This document shows positions 7,036 through 15,044 of a DNA stretch of 16,559 bases, piece after piece. A model generated the notes under the pieces. That model searched no databases. It was not told the DNA's origin and was given only the letters and a program-made list of their open reading frames with translations. This stretch comes from Porphyromonadaceae bacterium UBA7141 (lineage in GTDB: Bacteria; Bacteroidota; Bacteroidia; Bacteroidales; Muribaculaceae): NCBI GenBank assembly GCA_002491945.1, contig DKWX01000052.1, positions 1,853 through 18,411 of the forward strand, in the 5' to 3' direction. The translations under genes were made by a program, and so were the position numbers. The number at the start of each line of letters is the position of its first letter. The first letter of the stretch is position 1.

Positions 7036-7491
7036 TCAATTCTCACCTTGATTAAGATTGCGTAGCAGAGCCTGTCCTGCGTATCGGGGCAGTGTATCGG
7101 GGTGGGAAATCAGGCGAGAAGCCAGAACTGGGGCGAAAGAGAGGTGGCGCAACAGACGGAATGCCAGAATATCGGCTTCTTCGCGGGAGAGCACACCGCA
7201 TGCCATTGAGTAGGTCTCTTGTTCGGATAATTCATCGGCCGGAAAAATCCAGCAGGCGAGGAGTCGGGATTCGCGCACGTTTTGGTCGGCCCAGAGCATT
7301 CGTGCAGTGTGGATGTCATGCGGGATATCGCGTGCGATGCCGGATAGCTGGGGAAGTTGCAGGCCGAATATCACTCCGAAAGGCAGGCCTGCCTTTCGGA
7401 GTGTGTCGGCCACGATACCGTTGCGATACGTCATGAATAGATGTTTCACCATCTTCATGACATCAGTAGATGTCGTGGGTGCGGGATGCAT
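7036..7491 (-). CDS. Short AlkD-like HEAT-repeat protein (putative DNA alkylation repair)
   Basis: The 151-residue product is all-helical. It has the signature region of bacterial AlkD-like proteins: a GLPFGVIFGLQLPQLSGIAR segment (about 35-54) followed by ARMLWADQNVRESRLLA (about 63-79), where LW...RE.RLLA is the typical HEAT helix. AlkD-type enzymes excise alkylated purines such as 3-methyladenine and 7-methylguanine. This protein is much shorter than full-length AlkD (about 230 residues) and lacks the C-terminal repeats, so glycosylase activity is uncertain; it may be a compact variant or non-catalytic. The catalytic aspartate could not be placed. The ATG at 7491 is 10 nt after the stop of the dipeptidyl peptidase gene, implying cotranscription; an internal ATG 11 codons in is an alternative start. 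A decayed copy lies immediately downstream. Confidence 0.6.
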   Translation of the reverse strand: MHPAPTTSTDVMKMVKHLFMTYRNGIVADTLRKAGLPFGVIFGLQLPQLSGIARDIPHDIHTARMLWADQNVRESRLLACWIFPADELSEQETYSMACGVLSREEADILAFRLLRHLSFAPVLASRLISHPDTLPRYAGQALLRNLNQGEN

Positions 7492-7501
7492 ATGCGTCAG
7501 A

Positions 7502-9526
7502 TTAGAGATTTGAGTTTTCGCGGCTCAGACGGAGCATCTGGTCGGGATAGGACTCTGTATAGTCAAGAGTCACATCGATGATTTCACCATTGGGATTGGT
7601 GACGGTGTGATAGACGGGATTGACGAATCCACGGTATGGCGGTATGTCGAGAGTGGCGTAACGGTCGAGCACTTCCTTATGAAGTTTCTGATCGACTTTG
7701 ACGGCATATTTCTGCACCAGTTCATTACCTGCCTTATAGTCGCCTTCACTCTTGATACGTTGGATTTCGGCGAGGAGTTGGCCTACGAGGTCGCGCATCT
7801 TCTTGTAGTCATTGATTTTGACGTAGGTTTTGCCATTTTTCTTGACCAGTTCCACTACCTTGTCCTTCTTGCCGTGTTCGAGAATCCACTTGGCGATAAG
7901 CTGGCGGTTGCGCATGTGAGCCTCTTCGACGTCCTTGCCGAGTTCGATGCGGTTGAGCTGTGTCATAAGGCCATTGAGCATGTACTTGTAATACTCGGCT
8001 TTATACGCTTCAGGATTGTCGAGCACTCCGATTTCCTGCAGCTTTGCATCCGGGAGATAGTATAGAGCGAAGAGGTCGGCGCGTGCTTCCTCAAGAGTAG
8101 CCCCATTCTCTTTAAGCGCATCCGGGTCGACACCGGGGTTGAGTCGGCCGGAGGCATGGCCGAGGCATTCATGCAGGTCGGTGTGGAGCATATCGGTGAT
8201 ATAGAGCCAATCGTCGAGGAGTCTCGAAGTCGGTGCGTCGATTACGAATTCCTCATTGAATCCGTTGCCGATAGAAGCCATTGCATATGCCTCGGTGATA
8301 TTCTCCAGAGTGACAGACTTGGAGCCGTGAGCCGCGCGTATCCAGTTTGCATTTGGAAGATTGATACCTATAGCCGTAGATGGGAATGCGTCGCCGCCGA
8401 GATATGAAGCTGTGATGACCTTTGCCGATACACCTTTCACCTCCGGTTTGCGGAATGCGGGATTGATTGGAGAATTGTCTTCAAACCACTGTGCATTGCC
8501 TGAGATAGCCTCAGTGCGGGCCGATGCTTCTGGATTCTTGAAATTCACGTAGGCCTCCCATGACGCAGTCATGCCGAGAGGGTCGCCATATGATTCGATG
8601 AATCCGTTGACGAAATCGATGTCGGATTTTGTATCTTCGGCCCATAGGATGGAGTATTCGTCGAATGTGCGCAGGTCGCCGGTAATATAGAAGTCGATCA
8701 GCTTAGTGATATAGTCGCGCTGAGCGTCATTTTCAGCCACACTTTTGGCCATGTCGAGCCAGTAGATTATTTTGGCGATTGCAGGTCCGTAGAGACCGTT
8801 GAGATGATACACCTCTTCATGGATTCTGCCGTCGTCGCCCTTTGCGATACGAGAGTTAAGACCGTAGGAGACGGGAGTCGTGTCGTTGGGATCCTTGATG
8901 GCGGCATAGTAATCCTCCACTTCTTTCTGGGTCACTCCCGGGCCATAGAGATTGGTGGCAGAAGTGGCGATTACATCCTGAGAGCCATCCTGATTTACTT
9001 TTTTTGCCATGAAAGAGGGGTCGAACACCACCTTCTTCATAATTTCCATGAAGGAGGTCCGGTCCTGCCCGTCAGACAGAGGCAGCGCGGAGTCGGGGAT
9101 GAGGGCTACCTGCGCATCAAAGAATTCGGGTGAGAATTCGGGGATGAACTTATCGTTGGAATAATGATGATGTATGCCGTTGCCGAACCATACCTGCTTC
9201 ATGTACCGGTCGAAAGCTTTCCAGTCGGCCGAATTGCGGTCGCCACTGAATCCGGTATATATCTGTTCGAGAAGATGTCGGAGCTGGAGATTGTAGCGAC
9301 AGTTCTGGTCCCAGATTATGTCGCGGCCAGCCTGAGCGGCCTGAGACAGATAATAGAGCATCTTCTTCTGATTGAGAGATAGCTCGTTGAACCCGGGTAC
9401 TTCGTAACGTAGCACTTCGATGTCGGCGAAGCGGTCGACGTGGTAGTTGAAATCCTTGTTTTCGGCGGCTTGCAGCGATATCGCCATTATGGGGCCGAGT
9501 GCAAGGACTGGCAGTACTTTTTTCAT
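7502..9526 (-). CDS. Dipeptidyl peptidase III family zinc metallopeptidase (M49), exported
   Basis: M49 enzymes remove dipeptides from the N-termini of short peptides. The 674-residue protein has the family zinc motif HEXXGH as HECLGH (His452, Glu453, His457) and the second motif EEARAD at 479-484, in which Glu480 supplies the third zinc ligand. Cys at the third position of HECLGH is the form known from Bacteroides DPP III, and the length matches that enzyme. The N-terminus (MKKVLPVLALGPIMAISLQA, then AENK) is a Sec signal peptide, so the enzyme probably acts in the periplasm or at the cell surface. A conserved NGIHHHYSNDKF segment lies near 116-127. The gene heads a likely two-gene unit with the AlkD-like gene 10 nt downstream. 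A -7-like element lies about 60 nt upstream. No key residue is missing. Confidence 0.93.
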   Translation of the reverse strand: MKKVLPVLALGPIMAISLQAAENKDFNYHVDRFADIEVLRYEVPGFNELSLNQKKMLYYLSQAAQAGRDIIWDQNCRYNLQLRHLLEQIYTGFSGDRNSADWKAFDRYMKQVWFGNGIHHHYSNDKFIPEFSPEFFDAQVALIPDSALPLSDGQDRTSFMEIMKKVVFDPSFMAKKVNQDGSQDVIATSATNLYGPGVTQKEVEDYYAAIKDPNDTTPVSYGLNSRIAKGDDGRIHEEVYHLNGLYGPAIAKIIYWLDMAKSVAENDAQRDYITKLIDFYITGDLRTFDEYSILWAEDTKSDIDFVNGFIESYGDPLGMTASWEAYVNFKNPEASARTEAISGNAQWFEDNSPINPAFRKPEVKGVSAKVITASYLGGDAFPSTAIGINLPNANWIRAAHGSKSVTLENITEAYAMASIGNGFNEEFVIDAPTSRLLDDWLYITDMLHTDLHECLGHASGRLNPGVDPDALKENGATLEEARADLFALYYLPDAKLQEIGVLDNPEAYKAEYYKYMLNGLMTQLNRIELGKDVEEAHMRNRQLIAKWILEHGKKDKVVELVKKNGKTYVKINDYKKMRDLVGQLLAEIQRIKSEGDYKAGNELVQKYAVKVDQKLHKEVLDRYATLDIPPYRGFVNPVYHTVTNPNGEIIDVTLDYTESYPDQMLRLSRENSNL

Positions 9527-9585
9527 GAAGTAATGGAATTAATAAAATTGAACACTTGGTCAGAATAAAGATATTAAGTAAGGTT

Positions 9586-9593
9586 CAAATTTA
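9586..9593 (-). promoter_or_regulatory. Candidate -7 promoter element for the M49 peptidase gene
   Basis: On the minus strand this reads TAAATTTG, a match to the Bacteroidales TAnnTTTG element, 59 nt before the start codon in an AT-rich gap. A -33 TTTG at the normal 19-21 nt distance is not present; only a weak TTTA lies about 22 nt upstream, so the call is tentative. Confidence 0.4.
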
Positions 9594-9680
9594 ACCGATA
9601 GCAATTTGTATAAATTAAATTTCAACACTTGCTTGATGAATATAGCCATTGAAAAAAGTTTAAACGGCTTCATTGAGTAG

Positions 9681-9722
9681 GCCGTGCATGTCGTGTCGAT
9701 AGGGCCTGATGATGTGCACGGC
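9681..9722 (-). other. Stem-loop downstream of rlmI
   Basis: GCCGTGCA (9681-9688) and TGCACGGC (9715-9722) form a perfect 8-bp stem around a 26-nt loop, starting 13 nt after the rlmI stop on the minus strand. A T-rich run (CTTTTTTC) occurs only about 20 nt further on, so termination here would be non-canonical. It may instead protect the 3' end of the transcript. Confidence 0.4.
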
Positions 9723-9735
9723 GGACTACAGGAGG

Positions 9736-10917
9736 TCATTCAACATACAACACAAGCCCCTTGAGGTATTCCCCTTCCGGGTGTGAGATATCAAACGGAT
9801 GGTCGGCCGGCTGAGTGAGCTGATGGAGCACCCTCACCTTGCGTCCGGACTTTTCGGCAGCAGAGAATACGGCGAGACGGAAAACCTCACGGCTCACTAT
9901 CTGCGAGCAGCTGAACGTGAAGAGCAGGCCACCCGGACGGATCTTCTCTAATGCTTTTGTGTTGAGCTTGCGATATCCGATAAGGCCGTTTTTGAGGGCC
10001 GAGCGATGTTTGACGAATGCCGGAGGATCGAGTACGATAAGGTCGTAGCGGTCTTTCTCCATATCATCCAGATATTTGAAGGCATCGACGGCGTGAGTGG
10101 CATGTCGCGGGTCAGACGGGAAATTGAGGTCAATGTTGGCATCGGTCAGAGCCGCGGCTTTGGCGGATGAATCGACTGAATCAACCGACTTGGCTCGGCC
10201 ACGCATCGCGTAGACAGAAAAACCACCGGTGTAGCAAAACATATTAAGAACAGTGCGGTCTTTGGCGAAGTGCTCAAGTAAGGCTCGGTTTTCACGTTGG
10301 TCGATGAAGAATCCGGTCTTCTGTCCTTTAAGCCAGTCGATGTTGAACTGCAGCCCGTTCTCCAATGCGATGTTGCCGTCGAACGACCCGATTATATAAT
10401 CATTATGAGGGTCGAGGCTCGCCTTGAACGGGAGGGTAGTCTCACTCTTATAGTATACATTGCGAATCGGTATGCCCGGCAGGCGTGTCAGGGCTTCGGC
10501 GATGCGGTTGCGTTCGAAGTGCATGCCAGGAGAGTGAGCCTGCATTACGGCAGTGTCGCCATAAATATCCACTACAAGCCCCGGCAGGAAGTCACCTTCG
10601 CCGTGTACGAGGCGGAAGCAATTGTTGTCAGGGCGTATCATGCCGAGGGCGCGGCGCAGAGCAGCTGCGTTGTTGAGGCGATTAAAGAAGAAATCATCAG
10701 GCATTGTGTCGGTGCCGAATCCAAGGATCCGCACTCTGATGCTCCCTTTCTGATAGTGGCCGAATCCAAGGACAGAGCCGCGGCAGTCAGTCACGGTGAC
10801 GTATTCGCCCTCCTCAAGTTCTTCTGTAGATGATGCGATAGCCCCGGAGAATACCCAGGGATGATGGCGTAGGAGCGACTCCTCTTTACCGGGTCTAAGT
10901 GTTATGACTGGATACAT
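9736..10917 (-). CDS. rlmI: 23S rRNA (cytosine) methyltransferase, RlmI-like
   Basis: This is a SAM-dependent methyltransferase of the RlmI family, which makes m5C at position 1962 of 23S rRNA in E. coli. The start at 10917 (MYPVITLRPGKEESLLR) is preferred because RlmI proteins begin with this strand; the ATG at 10950 would add 11 residues lying on a stem-loop. The 393-residue length matches the family (about 396). The N-terminal PUA-like domain includes HHPWVFSGAI. A GQKTGFFIDQREN block lies at 198-210, SAM-binding motif I NMFCYTGGFSVYA at 225-237, motif IV LDPPAF at 296-301, and the catalytic-cysteine motif FSCS with Cys337. It is the last gene of the minus-strand run, 73 nt after rseP. Related rRNA cytosine methyltransferases cannot be fully excluded on target site. 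Confidence 0.9.
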   Translation of the reverse strand: MYPVITLRPGKEESLLRHHPWVFSGAIASSTEELEEGEYVTVTDCRGSVLGFGHYQKGSIRVRILGFGTDTMPDDFFFNRLNNAAALRRALGMIRPDNNCFRLVHGEGDFLPGLVVDIYGDTAVMQAHSPGMHFERNRIAEALTRLPGIPIRNVYYKSETTLPFKASLDPHNDYIIGSFDGNIALENGLQFNIDWLKGQKTGFFIDQRENRALLEHFAKDRTVLNMFCYTGGFSVYAMRGRAKSVDSVDSSAKAAALTDANIDLNFPSDPRHATHAVDAFKYLDDMEKDRYDLIVLDPPAFVKHRSALKNGLIGYRKLNTKALEKIRPGGLLFTFSCSQIVSREVFRLAVFSAAEKSGRKVRVLHQLTQPADHPFDISHPEGEYLKGLVLYVE

Positions 10918-10941
10918 GATTGTGGAAATATGATATGTAGT

Positions 10942-10972
10942 GAAGGACACCCCGCTTTGGAGGGCATCCTTC
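10942..10972 (-). other. Stem-loop between rseP and rlmI
   Basis: On the minus strand GAAGGATGCCC pairs with GGGTGTCCTTC as an 11-bp stem that includes two G-U pairs, closing a 9-nt loop. It starts 18 nt after the rseP stop and ends 25 nt before the preferred rlmI start. No T-run follows, so it is more likely an intercistronic processing or stability element, or a partial attenuator, than a full terminator. Confidence 0.5.
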
Positions 10973-10990
10973 AGGAAGTGCAGATTGTGA

Positions 10991-12682
10991 TTATTTAATT
11001 AAAAGGCGTACGATATCCATGCCGTTGGCGTAAAGCAGCAGCAAGATGAGGAACAACATTCCGCATATCTGTGCATTCTCCATGAATTTCATGCTCGGCG
11101 GCCGACGGAAAATGATTTCATAGAGAAGGAAGAGTACATGTCCGCCATCGAGAGCCGGAATAGGGATGATGTTCATGAATGCAAGAGCCACGGATAGAAA
11201 TGCCGCGATATTCCAGAAGGCGACCCAATCCCAGGACTCCGGGAATATGGAGCCTATTGATCCGAATCCGCCGATACTCTTCATCCCGTCTTTGGAGGCT
11301 ACCTGTTTCATCGACTTGGCGTAAGAGGAGAGGCGGTCGACGCCAATCTGTACGCCACGCGGCAGGGCCTGGAACAGAGAGTAATGCTTCACTTCTGCGG
11401 GATAGAATTTAGTGACATCCACTTCAAGTCCGACCCCCATCTTGTCGGATTCGGAGAGAGTGACGGGGAGTGAGACAGTGTCGGTCGAGACATCGTGACG
11501 GCGCACAATCCGGAAATCAAGAGTAGCTCTTGACTTGCCGGTAGCCTTTTTATAGGCTTCTGCCTGAGATTCGAGTATCTTGTGGAAATCGGCGAGCGAT
11601 GGGACGGTTATCGAATCGATGGCAATCACCTCATCGTCCTTGAGGATTCCGGCGCGGGCGGCTCCCTCGCCGGGGACGGTCTGGGTGATGCGAGTGGGAA
11701 TACGGTATGTCAGGAACCGGATGCCCTCCTTGTGGGCTTCATATTCTTCCTGAAGGCGGAACATGAAGTCTTCCGGTATGCTGATGTCGGTAAGCCTGCC
11801 GTCGCGGCTTACCGTTACGGTATTGGCCTGCATCATGGCGATGATGGGATCGGTCATCTGGCTAAGTGTGTCGCCGTCGGCAAGAAGAGGGATGTCGCCG
11901 TCCTGGAATCCTATCCGATGAGCTTCCGGAGAATATGCCATGCCGAGAGTGACACGGTCGAACGGTACATATTTCTCACCTGTGGCATACACAATCCCGG
12001 CATAAATCAGGATTGCAAGCAAAAAATTGAATAGCACTCCGGCTATCATTATAAGCAGACGCTGCCATGCCGGTTTGGAACGGAATTCCCATTTTTGAGC
12101 GGGGCGTTTCATCTGCTCCGTATCCATAGACTCATCAATCATACCTGCGATCTTGCAGTATCCTCCAAGCGGTATGAATCCTATGCCGTATTCCGTATTG
12201 CTCCAGAAGCGGTGCTTGCCGTCGGGCTTTACGTTATCCTCATAGGTCATCACAGGATTTACTTCCGGGAAATCGAGAGGCTCCGGAAGGTCGTCGGCTT
12301 TGAATTTATGGAAGATAGTCTTAATATATGGCAGGAGTCCTTGCGAGCGTGCTTCGGCGAGTCGCTTCATCCGGAATTGCTTTACAGCCCGGTCCTCGAT
12401 TCGTTTGTTCTCGCGTAGTTGGCGGATGTCGGCCTTATATTTATCGTAAGCCTTTTTTTCGGCCTCAGATGCACCTTTGAGCCATCGGTGCGAACCGAAG
12501 AATCCGATATACTTGCCGGGGCGCCATTTGAAGATTTCGGAGACGGGATCGAAGAAGATGTAAAACTTGTCGACTTTAACTCCGAACATGCGTGCGAAGA
12601 GGAAGTGACCGAACTCATGGATTATAATCAGGAAGGCCAGGGCGAGAATGAGCTGTGTGGCCTTGATGAGGAAGATGTGCAT
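10991..12682 (-). CDS. rseP: Site-2 intramembrane zinc metalloprotease RseP (M50), with large insertion
   Basis: RseP cleaves anti-sigma factors and signal-peptide remnants within the inner membrane. The start at 12682 gives MHIFLIKATQLILALAFLII, placing the HEFGH zinc motif at 22-26 in transmembrane 1, as usual; the longer open frame to 12805 would add 41 proline-rich residues overlapping dxr. Further landmarks: IPLGGYCKIAGMIDES at 170-185, a second membrane segment near 210-232, PDZ-like domains around 240-325 and 330-425 (GEGAARAGILKDDEVIAID), and the third zinc ligand in ALDGGH (Asp512). The 563-residue length exceeds E. coli RseP (450). The surplus is a charged, probably helical stretch at about 56-158 between HEFGH and the GGY loop, where most relatives have a short linker. 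The gene follows dxr by 70 nt, a common bacterial pairing. Confidence 0.92.
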   Translation of the reverse strand: MHIFLIKATQLILALAFLIIIHEFGHFLFARMFGVKVDKFYIFFDPVSEIFKWRPGKYIGFFGSHRWLKGASEAEKKAYDKYKADIRQLRENKRIEDRAVKQFRMKRLAEARSQGLLPYIKTIFHKFKADDLPEPLDFPEVNPVMTYEDNVKPDGKHRFWSNTEYGIGFIPLGGYCKIAGMIDESMDTEQMKRPAQKWEFRSKPAWQRLLIMIAGVLFNFLLAILIYAGIVYATGEKYVPFDRVTLGMAYSPEAHRIGFQDGDIPLLADGDTLSQMTDPIIAMMQANTVTVSRDGRLTDISIPEDFMFRLQEEYEAHKEGIRFLTYRIPTRITQTVPGEGAARAGILKDDEVIAIDSITVPSLADFHKILESQAEAYKKATGKSRATLDFRIVRRHDVSTDTVSLPVTLSESDKMGVGLEVDVTKFYPAEVKHYSLFQALPRGVQIGVDRLSSYAKSMKQVASKDGMKSIGGFGSIGSIFPESWDWVAFWNIAAFLSVALAFMNIIPIPALDGGHVLFLLYEIIFRRPPSMKFMENAQICGMLFLILLLLYANGMDIVRLLIK

Positions 12683-12752
12683 CAGTAGAATGGATGAAAT
12701 TTTAATTGGTGAATACCGGAGGAGGGGTGTAAATGAAGAGAGATGGCCGGTC

Positions 12753-13910
12753 CTATAGGTCAATAAAGGAAGTGGCGATTGCGGTGGCCTCGGTGTGAGT
12801 GGCAATCAGGTCGTCGAGCGAGGGGTCGGCAATAAAAGAGGTGCTCTCCATTGTGGCTTCTGCGAGACGTCCCATTGCGGGGAATGAAATTCTGCCATCA
12901 AGAAATGCCTTTACGGCCACCTCATTGGCAGCATTAAGAATACAGGGCATATTGCCTCCGAATCCTATCGCGCGGAAGGCGAAGCCGAGTAGCGGAAATC
13001 TTTCGAAGTCGGGAGTTTCGAATGTCAGGCTCGACATTTGGGCCAGAGTCAGTCCGGGAGCTGATGAAGGGAGTCTGTGCGGATACCCGAGCGCGTATCT
13101 GATCGGCAGGTGCATGTCGGGAGTGCCGAGCTGGGCTTTTACGGAACCATCTGCAAATTCCACCATTGAATGCACGATTGATTGCGGGTGGACGAGAATC
13201 TCAATCTTCTCAGGCGGACAGTCAAACAGCCATCTGGCCTCGATCATCTCAAAGCCTTTGTTCATCATCGATGCTGAATCGATAGTGACTTTCGCACCCA
13301 TCTGCCAGTTGGGATGGCGTAGCGCCTGTGCGGGGGTGACATCACGCATCTGCGCGGCGGTGAAAGTGCGGAACGGACCTCCGCTGGCTGTAAGGTAAAT
13401 CTTGCGTGCCTCGGCCGCCGACTCCCCCTGCAGGCATTGGAAGATGGCAGAGTGTTCGGAATCGACGGGGAGAATCCGGGTGTCGTGCCGCTTTACAAGC
13501 GGAGTGATGACAGAGCCTCCCACAACAAGAGTCTCCTTATTGGCCAAAGCAATCGTTTTCCCCTCTTTGATGGCATTGATGGTCGGAAGGAGGCCACTGT
13601 AGCCTACTAAGGCAGCGAGCACCATGTCGATATTGTCGCCGCATCCGGCCTCGGCTATAGCGTGAGGGCCGGCCTCGACCTTAGTCGGGGTGTGAGCCAG
13701 AAGTTGGCGAAGCGGAGCGAGTGCCGACTCATCGGCAATGACAACTTTGTCGGGTTTAAAGCGTAGTGCCTGTTCGGCGAGGAGACGGTAGTTGCGTCCG
13801 GCTGTAAGTACCGAGGCCCTGAACAGGTCAGAGCGCTCTGCGATTATGTCAAGTGTCTGGGTGCCGATACTGCCGGTGGAGCCCATGACGGCGATGCGGG
13901 TTTGTTGCAT
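12753..13910 (-). CDS. dxr: 1-deoxy-D-xylulose 5-phosphate reductoisomerase
   Basis: Dxr catalyses the NADPH-dependent conversion of DXP to 2-C-methyl-D-erythritol 4-phosphate, the committed step of the MEP isoprenoid pathway. The 385-residue cytoplasmic protein has the dinucleotide-binding GSTGSIG at 10-16, LANKETLV at 122-129, and PVDSEHSAIFQ at 148-158 with metal ligands Asp150 and Glu152. ASGGPFR at 175-181 and HPNWQMGAKVTIDSASMMNK at 199-218 follow, then Glu221 in the GFEMIEA segment, corresponding to the third metal ligand. NAANEVAV lies near the C-terminus. All catalytic residues are present and the length is normal. The ATG at 13910 fits the family start. It lies 42 nt after the LytM-like gene and 70 nt before rseP with no promoter seen in either gap, so it is probably cotranscribed. 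Fosmidomycin is the classical inhibitor of this family. Confidence 0.97.
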   Translation of the reverse strand: MQQTRIAVMGSTGSIGTQTLDIIAERSDLFRASVLTAGRNYRLLAEQALRFKPDKVVIADESALAPLRQLLAHTPTKVEAGPHAIAEAGCGDNIDMVLAALVGYSGLLPTINAIKEGKTIALANKETLVVGGSVITPLVKRHDTRILPVDSEHSAIFQCLQGESAAEARKIYLTASGGPFRTFTAAQMRDVTPAQALRHPNWQMGAKVTIDSASMMNKGFEMIEARWLFDCPPEKIEILVHPQSIVHSMVEFADGSVKAQLGTPDMHLPIRYALGYPHRLPSSAPGLTLAQMSSLTFETPDFERFPLLGFAFRAIGFGGNMPCILNAANEVAVKAFLDGRISFPAMGRLAEATMESTSFIADPSLDDLIATHTEATAIATSFIDL

Positions 13911-13952
13911 AGATTAATGGATGGTAGATTCAGGATTCTGCCTTAAGGAGAA

Positions 13953-14801
13953 TCAAGGCTGGAGAGAGGTATAAGAATGGTGGGAAGAGATATAATCATA
14001 AGGGAGAAGTGGAGTCCCGTTATGCCATAGCTCAACAGATATTTCAGCGGGGTGTCCGGCGGCGGGCGAAGGCGAGAGGGCGAGTACCTGACCTCCGAGC
14101 ACATTCTCAGACTCGCCGACCAAAGGCTCCGGCAAGCCGGTGTATCGGCTTACAAATCCGTTGTCGTGCTGTATTATGACAGTATATGCGCGGATGGCCG
14201 CATCAAAATATCTGGCGATGACACTGCCATCGGCGACTGCCATGACCACAGCACGGGCAGGCATTGCCACAAGAGCTCTGCGTGATGCTCTCGAGGCATG
14301 CGTGATGACCCCTTCGTCGGTGACTGGATAGAACAGCATCCCTTCTGCCGCCATGGGGGCTACTACTGCGATATTGAACTTCTCGCGTTCCTGCATCACT
14401 TTTGAGAATCCGGTCTCCTCGGCAGAGGGAGGGAGCAGCGAATCAGCTGCGATTGGCCGGCTTGCCATATTTGAGGTATCTGCCTTCTGAGAGGGGCGCG
14501 ATGTGTTGAGCCGCTGGTGAATATTGGCCACGTAAGCCTCATTCCGCAGATAAGCCTCCCTTATAGAGTCGACTCGCAACAACGCCTGCTCAGTCGCCGC
14601 ACGGTCAGACTCTCTGAAATATCCCGGGATGAGAGTCTTAAGCGGAGTGACCAAAACAGTCAGGAACCCAATCGACATGACGAGCAGCAGACCGATGGCC
14701 ACACCCGCCGCCACTTTGAGGGGGGTGAGGGTGATGGCTCCGAGCGACTCAAGACGGGCCTCATCGGTGAGAGTTATTTTGATAATTCTGCGAGCTTTCA
14801 T
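13953..14801 (-). CDS. Membrane-anchored degenerate LytM/M23-domain protein
   Basis: The 282-residue protein has a short basic cytoplasmic N-terminus, one membrane segment at about 27-51, a linker with helical and low-complexity parts to about 150, and an M23/LytM-like domain at about 155-270. The fold is recognisable from VMAVADGSVI, TVIIQHDNGFVSRYTGL and ISVELWHNGTPLLPYDYI. Active M23 peptidases need His residues in the H-x3-D and HxH motifs; here the TLYAHL-type His is replaced (SRYTGL) and the HFE-type His by Val (SVELW), so it should be inactive. Such domains in EnvC/NlpD-type proteins activate amidases or act as scaffolds; that role here is inference. It heads the run LytM-like, dxr, rseP, rlmI and has its own likely promoter. 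A small hairpin (13934-13954) overlaps its stop. Confidence 0.8.
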   Translation of the reverse strand: MKARRIIKITLTDEARLESLGAITLTPLKVAAGVAIGLLLVMSIGFLTVLVTPLKTLIPGYFRESDRAATEQALLRVDSIREAYLRNEAYVANIHQRLNTSRPSQKADTSNMASRPIAADSLLPPSAEETGFSKVMQEREKFNIAVVAPMAAEGMLFYPVTDEGVITHASRASRRALVAMPARAVVMAVADGSVIARYFDAAIRAYTVIIQHDNGFVSRYTGLPEPLVGESENVLGGQVLALSPSPAAGHPAEISVELWHNGTPLLPYDYISSHHSYTSLQP

Positions 14802-14856
14802 TCAGAAGGAGGGGCGAGGCCCGGAGTACATTCTCCGCAGTGGCCGCCACAAAGTG

Positions 14857-14887
14857 CGAATTTAACAAAAAGGCGGCAATTTACAAA
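14857..14887 (-). promoter_or_regulatory. Candidate promoter for the LytM-like/dxr/rseP run
   Basis: On the minus strand a TTTG (14884-14887) is followed after 19 nt by TAAATTCG (14857-14864), one mismatch from the Bacteroidales -7 consensus TAnnTTTG. The predicted transcription start falls about 50 nt before the start codon at 14801. It is divergent from the gdhA promoter about 130 bp away. Confidence 0.45.
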
Positions 14888-14952
14888 ATGTGGGGTTGAA
14901 ATTATGTTGTGCGGCATGTTTTGTCGGTGTAAAAAATATGTTGTTGAGCAGG

Positions 14953-14995
14953 AAATGCAAAAACCTTGGAATTTTGCCAAAAGAAAAATGCAAAA
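14953..14995. repeat. Pair of AAATGCAAAA direct repeats upstream of the gdhA promoter
   Basis: AAATGCAAAA occurs at 14953-14962 and 14986-14995, with starts 33 bp apart (about three helical turns). Between them lies the dyad TTGG-N7-CCAA. The placement just upstream of the -33 element suits an activator site, but AT-rich sequence makes chance matches likely. Confidence 0.25.
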
Positions 14996-14998
14996 TAC

Positions 14999-15029
14999 TT
15001 TGGAGGTTGAAAAAAATCTTGTACTTTTG
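14999..15029 (+). promoter_or_regulatory. Bacteroidales-type promoter of gdhA
   Basis: TTTG (14999-15002) and TACTTTTG (15022-15029) match the -33 and -7 elements exactly, separated by 19 nt. Transcription should begin near 15036, leaving a leader of about 93 nt before the gdhA start at 15129. This is the best promoter match in the window. Confidence 0.75.
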
Positions 15030-15044
15030 CCGTCAGAAAACTCA

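Noticed and set aside
10918..10950. Longer RlmI start at 10950
   Set aside because: The added 11 residues are not RlmI-like and coincide with a stem-loop; MYPVITL is the expected first strand.
12683..12805. N-terminal extension of RseP overlapping dxr
   Set aside because: The 41 residues are proline-rich and would place the HEFGH helix far from the N-terminus; family members start just before transmembrane 1.
12799..13398. 199-residue open frame opposite dxr
   Set aside because: It lies wholly antisense to a well-supported essential gene and its composition is that of a reverse-frame shadow.
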